DNA of 64,000 bases from JAAYDS01 sp012729155. Lineage in GTDB: Bacteria; Chloroflexota; Anaerolineae; UBA1429. The position numbers and the translations under genes were made by a program. The stretch lies in contig DAIPBO010000007.1 of assembly GCA_036774405.1 (NCBI GenBank), forward strand, positions 1 to 64,000, in the 5' to 3' direction. Under the pieces are notes generated by a model. The model was given only the letters and a program-made list of their open reading frames with translations, ran no database searches and was not told where the DNA came from. This document shows, piece after piece, positions 41,431-49,403 of the stretch (the first letter of the stretch is position 1; each line of letters begins with the position of its first letter).

Positions 41431-41948
41431 CCCTCGCCGCCTCGCGGTGCCCTGCGCTCCAGCCCAGTCGTCAGGCTCAGCAGGTGAGCAAGGATGGGCG
41501 ACTCGCCCCAACCCAGCAGCCTTGCGGCTTGGTCTGGCGTGACCAGGCGCCGTTGGACGATCTCGTGGCGCGGGGCGAAGGGGTCGAGCACGACTCGCGC
41601 CCAGAAGCGCGCCTGATAATACACAGGCAGCGCCTGCCCATCGGCCTCCTCGTGGATGCGCTGGCAACCCAGGTAAGCCATTGCACCGACCCTGGCGCAG
41701 GCCTCTTCGCGCACCTCACGACACAGGGTATCCTCGAGCGCCTCGCCAGGCTCCAGGTGGCCACCAGGCAATGCCCAATGCTGGCCATCGCCTGAGACCA
41801 GCAGCAAATGCCCTGCCTCGTCAAAGCAGAGGCCACTGCACTGTCGCACAAGGGCGATTTCTGGTCGCCAGGGTGCGGGGCACCATACCGCCAGCACCGT
41901 GCGACCAGCGTAAATGAAGCGGTCCTGGATGGGTTGGGCCGAACTCAC
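41427..41948 (-). CDS. Nudix hydrolase
   Basis: 173 residues from the GTG at 41948, which overlaps the EtfA stop as GTGA. The Nudix box is complete: GHLEPGEALEDTLCREVREEACARVG (near residue 75), with all catalytic glutamates. The N-terminal segment binds substrate and precedes the strand LLLVSGDGQHWALPGG. Nudix enzymes cleave nucleoside diphosphates linked to other groups; no subfamily signature (MutT, ADP-ribose) is clear. Confidence 0.9.
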   Translation of the reverse strand: MSSAQPIQDRFIYAGRTVLAVWCPAPWRPEIALVRQCSGLCFDEAGHLLLVSGDGQHWALPGGHLEPGEALEDTLCREVREEACARVGAMAYLGCQRIHEEADGQALPVYYQARFWARVVLDPFAPRHEIVQRRLVTPDQAARLLGWGESPILAHLLSLTTGLERRAPRGGEG

Positions 41949-43141
41949 TGCTGGTCCCCCAACTGCTGCCGCAGGGCGGCGCTCAGAGCAGGCACGATCT
42001 GGAATAGGTCGCCCACCACGCCAAAGTGGGCAATGTCGAATATCGGCGCAGTGGAATCGCTGTTGATGGCGACGATGACGCGCGAGGTGGACATTCCCGC
42101 ACGATGCTGAATGGCGCCCGAGATGCCGCAGGCGATGTACAGCTCGGGGCGCACAGTACGGCCCGTCTGCCCCACCTGATGAGCATAACTCACCCAACCG
42201 GCATCCACCGCTGCGCGCGAGGCGCCTACGGCACCCCCCAACAGCGCTGCGAGCTCGGCCAATAGCGCAAAACCCTCGGCACTGCCCACACCCTTGCCGC
42301 CGGCAACGATGACGCGAGCCTGGCCGAGGTTCTCGTCGCTGCGGCTGGGCACAAAGGCCAGCACCTCGGTGGCCAGCTCGCCCACTGGCGGCATAGCGAC
42401 GCGTTCGATCGTGGGCACCCGATCGCCTTGCACAGGAGCAGGCTCAAACACGCGGGGGCGCACTGTGGCCATTTGTGGGCGCCTGGTGGGCGTCACAATG
42501 GTGGCCATGATGTTGCCGCCGTAGGCCGGCCGTGTCTGCACCAGACAGCCGTTCTCAGGATCGATGCTCAGCTCGGTACAATCCGCCGTGAGGCCGGTGC
42601 GCAGGTCGGCCGCCAGCGAGCCGGCCAGGTCGCGCCCGCGTGTGGTGGCCCCAAAGAGCATGATCTCGGGGCGTTGCGCGGTCACGAGCGTCAACAGCAC
42701 GCGGGCGTAGACGTCGGTCTGAAAGGCTGCCAATGCGGGGTCATCGACGAGCAGAACCCGATCGGCGCCGCGCCGCCCCGCAGACAGCGCGAGGTCTTGG
42801 CAACGGCTGCCCAACACGCAGGCAACCAGCTCGACGCGGCGAGCATCGGCCAGCTCGCGCCCTTTGCCAAGCATCTCCCACGACACCTCGGCAGCGCCGC
42901 CATGCTGTGTCTCGATCCAGACCCATACACCGCTGGCGGTATCGGCAGAGAGAGATGCATCTTGCGCGGCGGGGAGTGACAATGCAACGACTGGACACAC
43001 ATCGAGGCAGGCAGAGCAGGCGACGCACAGGTCGTTCACCACGGCAAGACCATCGACCAGTGCAAGTGCCCCGTAGAGACAGGCATCGACGCAGGCGCCA
43101 CAGCCAATACACAGTTCACGATCGATCTTGAGCCTGGCCAT
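41945..43141 (-). CDS. etfA: Electron transfer flavoprotein alpha subunit with N-terminal ferredoxin domain
   Basis: 398 residues from the ATG at 43141, 2 bases after the EtfB stop. Residues 1-60 carry two [4Fe-4S] motifs, CIGCGACVDACLYGAL and CVACSACLDVCPVVAL. The Etf alpha/beta fold follows, and the C-terminal FAD domain has GGKGVGSAEGF, HQVGQTGRTVRPELYIACGISGAIQH and INSDSTAPIFDIAHFGVVGD. Ferredoxin-bearing EtfA proteins are found in anaerobes, for instance with caffeyl-CoA reductase and lactate dehydrogenase, and some bifurcate electrons. No acyl-CoA or lactate dehydrogenase is encoded beside it, so its partner is unknown. Confidence 0.94.
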   Translation of the reverse strand: MARLKIDRELCIGCGACVDACLYGALALVDGLAVVNDLCVACSACLDVCPVVALSLPAAQDASLSADTASGVWVWIETQHGGAAEVSWEMLGKGRELADARRVELVACVLGSRCQDLALSAGRRGADRVLLVDDPALAAFQTDVYARVLLTLVTAQRPEIMLFGATTRGRDLAGSLAADLRTGLTADCTELSIDPENGCLVQTRPAYGGNIMATIVTPTRRPQMATVRPRVFEPAPVQGDRVPTIERVAMPPVGELATEVLAFVPSRSDENLGQARVIVAGGKGVGSAEGFALLAELAALLGGAVGASRAAVDAGWVSYAHQVGQTGRTVRPELYIACGISGAIQHRAGMSTSRVIVAINSDSTAPIFDIAHFGVVGDLFQIVPALSAALRQQLGDQQ

Positions 43142-43143
43142 AG

Positions 43144-43941
43144 CTACACCAACTGCTCGGCCGTCAGCGCGGCGAGGAGGCCCTCTGCGACCTTTTGCGG
43201 CGTCGCGGCCGTGATCCACTGTACCTGTCCCTGGCGGGCCGTGGGCGAAAAGACGCGCACCACCCGCGTGGGCGAGCCATCGAGTCCTACCAGGCGCGGG
43301 TCTGCCCCGGTGATCTCGGGGCCCCAGGTGGGTACGACCGCACGATGGGCTCGACGCATGCCCCGCAGCGTGGCGGTCCGCGGCAGATTGGCGTCCTTGA
43401 GCACCGTCATCACAGCCGGCAGCTGTGCCGCCAAGGTCTGGCGCCCATCCTCAAGCAGACGCTCGACCACGATGCGGCGTGCCATCAGGTCGAGCTCACA
43501 CACACGAGAGACATACGTCACTTGCGGCCAGCCGAGCTGGCGAGCGATACCGGGGCCCACCTGGCCAGTATCGCCATCCTGCGCCTGGCGCCCGCAGACG
43601 ATCAGGTCAACTTCGCCCATGTAGCGCACGGCACAGGCAAGAGCATAGGCAGTGGCCCAGGTGTCGGAACCAGCATAGGCAGGGCTGCTCAACAGCACAG
43701 CATCATCACAGCCCATAGCGATAGCGTCTTGCAGTTCGCGCTGGGCCGCCGATGGCCCCATAGTCATGGCGGTTACGGTGCCGCCGTGTTGCTCGCGCAA
43801 CCGTAGCGCCGCTTCGATCGCGAAAAGATCGAATGGATTGATAGTCGTAGCCACACCGGCCCGCACCATGGTCTTGGTCTGTGGATCAAAGCGGACATCC
43901 ATGGTGTCTGGCACTGACTTGCACATGACAACGATACGCAT
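43144..43941 (-). CDS. etfB: Electron transfer flavoprotein beta subunit
   Basis: 265 residues from the ATG at 43941; an ATG at 43953 is the alternative and neither has a strong ribosome site. Typical EtfB: MRIVVMCKSVPDTMDVRFD, INPFDLFAIEAALRLRE, then DLIVCGRQAQDGDTGQVGPGIAR near residue 118, and LPAVMTVLKDANLPR. It forms the heterodimer with EtfA and binds the second nucleotide. First gene of the five-gene string etfB, etfA, Nudix, winged helix, SDR. Confidence 0.95.
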   Translation of the reverse strand: MRIVVMCKSVPDTMDVRFDPQTKTMVRAGVATTINPFDLFAIEAALRLREQHGGTVTAMTMGPSAAQRELQDAIAMGCDDAVLLSSPAYAGSDTWATAYALACAVRYMGEVDLIVCGRQAQDGDTGQVGPGIARQLGWPQVTYVSRVCELDLMARRIVVERLLEDGRQTLAAQLPAVMTVLKDANLPRTATLRGMRRAHRAVVPTWGPEITGADPRLVGLDGSPTRVVRVFSPTARQGQVQWITAATPQKVAEGLLAALTAEQLV

Positions 43942-43968
43942 CTCGCTCACCATGCTGGGCTGCGGCGA

Positions 43969-43996
43969 GTATACCACACCGTCAGACGACCACCAA
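43969..43996 (-). promoter_or_regulatory. Promoter of the etfBA string
   Basis: On the minus strand TTGGTG (43996-43991), 16-base spacer, TATACT (43974-43969) with TGG just before it (extended -10). Confidence 0.55.
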
Positions 43997-44039
43997 CGGC
44001 ACGAGCGGTAGACGAGACGGCCAGCCCGGCAACAACCCG

Positions 44040-44068
44040 TTGACACTGTCGCTCGAGGGTAGCATAAT
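44040..44068 (+). promoter_or_regulatory. Promoter of the lipoprotein gene
   Basis: Perfect TTGACA (44040-44045), 17-base spacer, CATAAT (44063-44068). Confidence 0.65.
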
Positions 44069-44106
44069 GAACCGGGGGGAGATCCCTAAGAATGGAGAGA
44101 ACCGAA

Positions 44107-45222
44107 ATGCGACGTAATCTGGTACTGATGATTGTGATTGCTTTGCTGACGGCCCTGATGACAGGGTGCAGCCCTGCCAAGGTCGCTGAAAAGATCACCG
44201 AGGCCGGTGAGTCATCAGCGGCTCTGGTCGAGCAGGAAGAGCAGCCGGTTGCAGAGGCTGAGGACGCAGCCCCCGAAAAAGTGGACGAAGAGGTAGAGGA
44301 GCCAGAAGCCGAAGCTGAGCCGACCTCGGAAGATGAGACCGATGAGGACGAGCTGGTCATTCGTGACCTAGACGAACTTGACCTTACGAGCTACCGCTCG
44401 GAATGGGCTATCGAGACGCTTGAAGAGGGCGTGCAAGAGTCATTCACAATGCTGATCGAGTACTCGGCCGAGGGGCCCGCGATGCGAACCCTCATCGGCG
44501 CGAGCGACGCTGATGACGCCATGGAGGTCATCCGCATCGGCGATACCACCTACATGCGGTCAGGCGGGGAATGGATGTCCATGGAGTCTTCGGAGACTGA
44601 CCCAATCGACGCCACAGTAGGGACTTTTCACTGGGCCGACCCACAACAGACGATCGGTGAGGACTGCGACCGCAAAGGGACCGAGAGTGTCGACGGACAC
44701 AAGACCGTCCACTATCGCTGCGAAACCAACGCCATTCAAAAGTGGGTGGCGGCCGACGAGGACGTCAGGCTCGACGAAGCCTATGCTGACTATTATGTGT
44801 CTCAAGAACTGGGCCTCGTGGTCAAGTCGTCCATCTTTTGGAGTGGTGATAGAGCCGGTGACCCGATCTCGTACCAGCTGGACACGCTGGTGACGAGCAT
44901 CAATGAGCCCGTCAGCATCACTGCGCCCGAGGGGGTTGCCGCGCCAGGCGTGCCCGAAGACATCGCAATTCCTCTCGACGCAGAGGACAAGTCATCGTTC
45001 GGCACGATGGTCTCGTTCAGGGTCAACCATCCGGTTGGCGATGTGATAACCTGGTACGAGGAGCAGATGCCAGCCAACGACTGGGAGCTCGACGCTGACG
45101 CGAGCATGAGTATGGAGGACATGGCCTCACAGTCATGGGTCAAGGAAGGTCGAACCGCCACGGTCATCATCTCGGCAGATGATGATGCGACCTCCGTGGT
45201 CATCACTGTAGAGGGCGAATAG
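44107..45222 (+). CDS. Secreted lipoprotein of unknown function
   Basis: 371 residues from the ATG at 44107, with GGAGAG upstream; an ATG at 44092 is in frame. The signal peptide ends in the lipobox LMTGC. A very acidic linker, rich in Glu, Pro and Ala, covers about residues 40-85. The rest is a beta-rich domain with EESFTMLIEY-like strands, DTTYMRSGGEWMSM and VDGHKTVHYRC. That is the pattern of LolA/LppX-like lipoproteins that test a substrate-dependent change. The last 80 residues form a second small domain (VSFRVNHPVGDVITWYEEQMP) typical of short repeats in Chloroflexota surface proteins. Single gene closed by a terminator. Confidence 0.75.
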   Translation: MRRNLVLMIVIALLTALMTGCSPAKVAEKITEAGESSAALVEQEEQPVAEAEDAAPEKVDEEVEEPEAEAEPTSEDETDEDELVIRDLDELDLTSYRSEWAIETLEEGVQESFTMLIEYSAEGPAMRTLIGASDADDAMEVIRIGDTTYMRSGGEWMSMESSETDPIDATVGTFHWADPQQTIGEDCDRKGTESVDGHKTVHYRCETNAIQKWVAADEDVRLDEAYADYYVSQELGLVVKSSIFWSGDRAGDPISYQLDTLVTSINEPVSITAPEGVAAPGVPEDIAIPLDAEDKSSFGTMVSFRVNHPVGDVITWYEEQMPANDWELDADASMSMEDMASQSWVKEGRTATVIISADDDATSVVITVEGE

Positions 45223-45240
45223 CTGAACGGACTCTTGACG

Positions 45241-45271
45241 GACTGCGGGCGCATGCGATGCGCCCGCAGTC
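45241..45271 (+). terminator. Terminator after the lipoprotein gene
   Basis: 14-base perfect stem, gactgcgggcgcat (45241-45254) with atgcgcccgcagtc (45258-45271), loop of 3, then TCTCT. Confidence 0.65.
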
Positions 45272-45299
45272 TCTCTACACCGCTGCGGTGAGGTGAAGC

Positions 45300-46328
45300 A
45301 TGAGCGAACAGTATGCCTTGCGAGCAGTTCCTGGATACTCGGCTTCGCGGCCCGGCATCCAGGTGGGTACGCAGTTACGGCATGATGCCAGCGAAGAAGA
45401 GATCCTGATGCGACTGCAGCTCGGGGTCGAATGGGTGATGACCGATCTGCCACGCGAGGCGGAACACTCGGCTGCGGCCTACCGTGAGGTGGTGCAGCGC
45501 TTTGCCACATATGGGCTACAGGTCTACCGCCTCGCCAACCATAACGTCCACAACATGCCAGCAGTCACGCTGAACCTGCCAGAGCGCGACGCCAAGATCG
45601 CCGAGTACATCGGCTACCTGCACAACCTCGCCGAGGCAGGTATTTTTTACGCCACCTATGCGCATATGGCTAATGGCATCTGGTCGACGGAGCGTGAAGA
45701 GATCCGGGGCGGCGCTCGTTCGCGCGCGTTTCGCCTGGAGCGCGCCAACGAAGGCCACTGGGTGGGCGAGGTGTTTCGAACGCCCCTCAGCCACGGTCGT
45801 GAGTACACAGCCGTCGAGCTGTGGGACAACTATGTCTACTTTATCGAGCGCGTGGCGCCGGTGGCCGAATCACTGGGCATCCGCATCGGCATTCACCCCG
45901 ACGACCCCCCTGTCTACACCTTGGCGGGCATACCCCGACCGATTTTCGGCACCTTTGACGGCTACCGGCAAGCGATTGAGCTGGCCGACAGCCCCAACAT
46001 CGGCGTGTGTCTATGTGTTGGCTGTTGGCTCGAAGGTGGACCCGCGATGGGCCGCGATGTGATCGAGACGATCCAGCACTTTGGCGGCCTGAGCAAGCTG
46101 TTCAAGGTGCACCTGCGTAACGTCACGGCGCCCATGCCCGACGGCTTTGTCGAGACCTATCTCGACGATGGCTATATGAGGATGGCAAAAGTCGTCAAGG
46201 CGCTCTACGAAATTGGCTTTGACGGCGCGGTGATCTCCGACCACCTGCCCGACATGGCTGGCGGGCGCTCCGCCGCAGAAGCCTTCTCGTTGGGCTACAT
46301 CAGGGGTCTGGTAGACGCGCTAGCGTAA
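45300..46328 (+). CDS. uxuA: Mannonate dehydratase (UxuA family)
   Basis: 342 residues. ATG at 45300 with GGTGAGGTGA upstream. TIM-barrel UxuA layout: VTDLPREAEH-like start region, YATYAHMANGIWS, then IRIGIHPDDPPVYTLAGIPRPIFGTFDGYRQAIE with metal-binding His/Asp, GVCLCVGCWLEGG with a Cys ligand, FKVHLRNVTAP with His, and VISDHLPDMAGG with Asp/His. It dehydrates D-mannonate to 2-keto-3-deoxygluconate in hexuronate breakdown. No uxuB or kdgK is adjacent. The protein looks complete. Confidence 0.88.
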   Translation: MSEQYALRAVPGYSASRPGIQVGTQLRHDASEEEILMRLQLGVEWVMTDLPREAEHSAAAYREVVQRFATYGLQVYRLANHNVHNMPAVTLNLPERDAKIAEYIGYLHNLAEAGIFYATYAHMANGIWSTEREEIRGGARSRAFRLERANEGHWVGEVFRTPLSHGREYTAVELWDNYVYFIERVAPVAESLGIRIGIHPDDPPVYTLAGIPRPIFGTFDGYRQAIELADSPNIGVCLCVGCWLEGGPAMGRDVIETIQHFGGLSKLFKVHLRNVTAPMPDGFVETYLDDGYMRMAKVVKALYEIGFDGAVISDHLPDMAGGRSAAEAFSLGYIRGLVDALA

Positions 46329-46361
46329 GTGCGCATTTTTGCCGATTGACGCCGCCAAACC

Positions 46362-46390
46362 ATTGACGCCCGCGGCTCAGGTTGCTATAA
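46362..46390 (+). promoter_or_regulatory. Promoter P1 of the sigma factor gene
   Basis: TTGACG (46362-46367), 17-base spacer, perfect TATAAT (46385-46390). A second TTGACG stands 17 bases further upstream. Confidence 0.7.
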
Positions 46391-46532
46391 TAAGATGTTT
46401 GTTAGCGCGCGGGCAGAGTGTGTCTAGCGGCCTGTCAGTGAAGCTGGGTCGTGTGGGCGTTGGTAGCCAGGCAGGCGCGTTCAGCTTCGGTTGAAATGTC
46501 AACGCTACGCTGCAGGTTTCGCTGTAAAATGC

Positions 46533-46561
46533 TTGACATAGTGCGCCTGGCGTGATATACT
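46533..46561 (+). promoter_or_regulatory. Promoter P2 of the sigma factor gene
   Basis: Perfect TTGACA (46533-46538), 17-base spacer, TATACT (46556-46561). The transcript would start near 46568. Confidence 0.75.
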
Positions 46562-46652
46562 GGCTTTGCACCTGAGGAGAGTGTGTTTCGCCCGATCCAG
46601 AGGGGCTGGGTCGACGTAGTATTATGCTCACCTCTTGTGTAGAGACCACAGC

Positions 46653-46686
46653 CCGCCAAGGACGTTCGGCTTGGCGGTTTTTCTTT
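46653..46686 (+). terminator. Intrinsic terminator in the sigma factor leader
   Basis: 8-base stem, ccgccaag (46653-46660) with cttggcgg (46670-46677), then TTTTTCTTT. It lies 40 bases before the sigma factor ATG and downstream of both promoters. An RNA of about 120 bases (from P2) or 290 bases (from P1) would end here. The gap 46329-46725 holds no other gene. Confidence 0.75.
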
Positions 46687-46725
46687 GTCAATCGGCGGCG
46701 TTAGCCGCATACAGGTGGAGTGACG

Positions 46726-47913
46726 ATGGCAGTTGATATTAACGAAAAGATCGAGGCGATTATTCCGCCTCTCATGGCCAAGGCAGAAGCCAAGGGATTC
46801 CTGACGATTGATGATATCATGGAGGCTCTGCCCGAGGCCGAGGAGAGCATGGAGCAGCTCGAAGACTTGTTCATCTACCTGAGCGACAATGGCGTTCAGG
46901 TGGTGGACGACGATGACGAGCCAGAAGAGGCCGAGATGCAGGCCGAGGCTGAGGAAAAGCCCAAGGCCAAGGAGGCAGCTCCTGAGGTCCCGCTCTCAGA
47001 GATCGCCTCAGATGACACCATCAGCCTCTATCTCAAAGAGATGGCGCGCGTGCCGCTGTTGACGGCCGAGGAAGAGGTGTCGCTGTCGCGTGAGTACGAG
47101 CAGGGCCGCATGGCCCAGCAGCGCCTCAAGAGCGATCCCTCGCTCACTGAGGACGAGCGTGATGATCTCTACAAGGTCTATCAGCGTGGCGAGGGCGCTC
47201 GGGCGCACATCATCCGCGCCAACACACGTCTCGTTGTGAGCATTGCCAAGCGCTATCTAGGCCAGGGCGTGCCCTTTCTCGACCTCATTCAGGAGGGGAA
47301 CCTGGGCCTGATCAAAGCGGTGGAAAAGTTCGACTACCATCGAGGCCACCGGTTCAGCACCTATGCCACTTGGTGGATTCGCCAGGCCATCACACGCGCA
47401 CTCGCCGACCAGGGTCGCGTGATTCGTCTGCCCGTGCACCTGAGCGACCGCATCCGCAAGGTATATCAGGTGGCTCAGCAGCTCGAGCAGGACTGGGGCC
47501 GACAGCCCACGCCTGAAGAGATCGCCGAGGAGCTCGCTCTGCCCCCACAGAAGGTGCAGTGGATGCTTAAGGTTTCGCAGCGGCCGCTCTCGCTGGAGAA
47601 ACCGGTAGGCGAAGAAGAAGACAGCGAGCTGGGCAGCTTTATCCCCGATGAGGAAGCGCCTACGCCCTCTGATACGGCGTATCACCGGTTGCTGCAAGAC
47701 AAGCTCGGCGAGGTGCTCACTACCCTTTCGCCGCGTGAGGCTCGCATCCTCAAATTGCGATTTGGACTGCATGACGGCCGCAGCTACACCCTCGAAGAGG
47801 TGGGCAAAAAGTTCGGCCTCACCCGTGAGCGCATCCGTCAGATCGAGCACGAAGCGCTGGATCGCCTGCGGCACCCTAGCCGCAGCAGGCAGTTGCGCGA
47901 CTATATGGCCTAG
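46726..47913 (+). CDS. rpoD: Primary sigma-70 factor of RNA polymerase
   Basis: 395 residues. The ATG at 46726 is preferred, with AGGTGGAG 5 bases upstream; a GTG at 46720 overlaps that site. Region 1.1 (1-60) and an acidic linker are present. Region 1.2 is DTISLYLKEMARVPLLTAEEEV. Region 2 is RLVVSIAKRYLGQGVPFLDLIQEGNLGLIKAVEKFDYHRGHRFSTYATWWIRQAI, regions 3 is VHLSDRIRKV, and region 4 is PREARILKLRFGLHDGRSYTLEEVGKKFGLTRERIRQIE in short form. The residues that read -10 and -35 are standard, which fits the TTGACA/TATAAT promoters found here. Expressed from two promoters through a leader with a terminator. Confidence 0.96.
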   Translation: MAVDINEKIEAIIPPLMAKAEAKGFLTIDDIMEALPEAEESMEQLEDLFIYLSDNGVQVVDDDDEPEEAEMQAEAEEKPKAKEAAPEVPLSEIASDDTISLYLKEMARVPLLTAEEEVSLSREYEQGRMAQQRLKSDPSLTEDERDDLYKVYQRGEGARAHIIRANTRLVVSIAKRYLGQGVPFLDLIQEGNLGLIKAVEKFDYHRGHRFSTYATWWIRQAITRALADQGRVIRLPVHLSDRIRKVYQVAQQLEQDWGRQPTPEEIAEELALPPQKVQWMLKVSQRPLSLEKPVGEEEDSELGSFIPDEEAPTPSDTAYHRLLQDKLGEVLTTLSPREARILKLRFGLHDGRSYTLEEVGKKFGLTRERIRQIEHEALDRLRHPSRSRQLRDYMA

Positions 47914-47925
47914 GTTGGCGAGTGG

Positions 47926-47954
47926 TTGCGGCCGTGGCATGCACATGCTATACT
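47926..47954 (+). promoter_or_regulatory. Promoter of the purine operon
   Basis: TTGCGG (47926-47931), 17-base spacer, TATACT (47949-47954). The next clear plus-strand promoter comes only at 62564. Confidence 0.7.
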
Positions 47955-47973
47955 GGCCGCGCTGTGAGTAGAG

Positions 47974-48039
47974 CTGACAGGGGCGTCTTCTCTGCGGCAA
48001 CAACAATGTTGCAGAGAGGCGCCCCTACTTGTTTGTCAG
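47974..48039 (+). promoter_or_regulatory. Long stem-loop in the purine operon leader
   Basis: An outer stem ctgaca/tgtcag (47974-47979 with 48034-48039) encloses a long stem: ggggcg with cgcccc, then ctct with agag and gcaac with gttgc around an aacaat loop. An unpaired tacttgtt lies on the 3' side only. It begins about 15 bases after the predicted transcript start and ends 30 bases before purA. No known purine riboswitch core was seen. Confidence 0.55.
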
Positions 48040-48069
48040 AGTGAGACTAAAACGGACCGGAGGTTAACC

Positions 48070-49356
48070 ATGCCAGCGGCGATCGTCATCGGCGCCCAGT
48101 GGGGCGATGAGGGCAAGGGCAAGATCACAGACCACCTCGCTGAGCGGGCGCATATGGTGGTGCGCTACCAGGGCGGCAACAACGCCGGTCACACGGTGAT
48201 GGTTGGAGACACGGTGCTCAAGCTGCATCAGATTCCCTCTGGTATTACGCGGCCCGAGGTCGCGGTCGTGCTGGGGCATGGCATGGTGATCAACCCCCCT
48301 GCCCTTATCGAAGAGCTCGACACGGTGCGAAGCCTCGGGGTTATGTCTGATAACATCCATATCAGCAGCAGCGCGCACCTGGTGATGCCCTATCATATTC
48401 TGCTTGACGGCCTAGAAGAAGAACTGCGCGGCGCAGCGGCTCTGGGGACGACGCGTCGCGGCATCGGCCCCGCCTACGCCGACAAATACGCACGCACCGG
48501 TATCCGCGTCCAAGACCTGGTGGACCCAGCGCGCTTTCGCGAGCGAGTCTCACAAGCGCTAAAGCGCGTCAACCTTGAGCTTACCCGTGTCTTTGATCAT
48601 GACCCCATGACGGTCGAGAGCATCGCAGAACAGTATCTGCCCACCGGCGAGCGACTCGCTCGTTATGTCACTGACACTGATCATCTGGTGCAAGAGGCGC
48701 TCGACCAGGGCAAGCGTCTGGTGCTCGAAGGCGCACAGGCCACCATGCTCGATATCGACTATGGCACCTACCCGTACGTGACCTCTTCCTCACCCACCGC
48801 CGGTGGCGCCTGTCAGGGTTCGGGCGTCAGTCCGATGCAAGTCAGCCATGTGCTGGGCATCGTCAAGGCCTATACCTCGCGCGTGGGTGCGGGGCCGTTC
48901 CCCACAGAGCTGCTTGACGCCACAGGCGATTGGCTGGTAGAACAGGGCCATGAGTACGGCACGTCTACCGGTCGCCGACGCCGTTGCGGCTGGATCGACA
49001 CGGTGGCGCTACGTTATGCCGCGCGCGTCAACGGTTTTTCGGGGCTGGCCATCACCCGCCTCGACGTACTCACCGGACTAGATCAAGTTCTCATCTGTTC
49101 GGCCTACCGGCTGCCAGACGGCTCACTGACCCGTGACTATCCCGCCGATGCCGATGTGCTGGCTCACGTCGAGCCGATCTACATCAGCATGCCAGGTTGG
49201 AGCGAGCCGATCAGCCATCTACGCTCGGTACAAGACCTGCCAGAGGCGGCCTGGGCTTACTGTCAGCGCGTCTCGGAGCTCATCAACACGCCCATCGATC
49301 TGATCTCGGTAGGCGCGGAGCGCGACGAGCTGGTTGTCATCAAGTGGCCGCTCTAG
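48070..49356 (+). CDS. purA: Adenylosuccinate synthetase
   Basis: 428 residues. ATG at 48070 with CCGGAGG upstream. All signatures: the GTP-binding VIGAQWGDEGKGKITDHLAE with catalytic Asp and His, YQGGNNAGHTV, the GTTRRGIGPAYADKYARTG switch loop, LEGAQATMLDIDYGTYPYVTSS, GVGPFPTEL in the form GAGPFPTEL, and TSTGRRRRCGWID. It joins IMP and aspartate with GTP to give adenylosuccinate. First gene of the purine operon. PurB, which completes AMP formation, is the fifth gene. Confidence 0.98.
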   Translation: MPAAIVIGAQWGDEGKGKITDHLAERAHMVVRYQGGNNAGHTVMVGDTVLKLHQIPSGITRPEVAVVLGHGMVINPPALIEELDTVRSLGVMSDNIHISSSAHLVMPYHILLDGLEEELRGAAALGTTRRGIGPAYADKYARTGIRVQDLVDPARFRERVSQALKRVNLELTRVFDHDPMTVESIAEQYLPTGERLARYVTDTDHLVQEALDQGKRLVLEGAQATMLDIDYGTYPYVTSSSPTAGGACQGSGVSPMQVSHVLGIVKAYTSRVGAGPFPTELLDATGDWLVEQGHEYGTSTGRRRRCGWIDTVALRYAARVNGFSGLAITRLDVLTGLDQVLICSAYRLPDGSLTRDYPADADVLAHVEPIYISMPGWSEPISHLRSVQDLPEAAWAYCQRVSELINTPIDLISVGAERDELVVIKWPL

Positions 49357-49403
49357 GGCTGCGCAGTTTGCGGTTCTGCCAGAGGTAACCTGCGGAGGTT
49401 GTG

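Noticed and set aside
46568..46686. 6S RNA, SRP RNA or RNase P RNA gene before the sigma factor
   Set aside because: No SRP GGAAG/AGCAG loop, no RNase P core and no clear 6S central bubble were found. It is kept only as a leader or unknown small RNA.
47974..48039. Known purine, PRPP or preQ1 riboswitch in the purine leader
   Set aside because: The stem-loop lacks the conserved cores of these classes; only a generic structured leader is supported.
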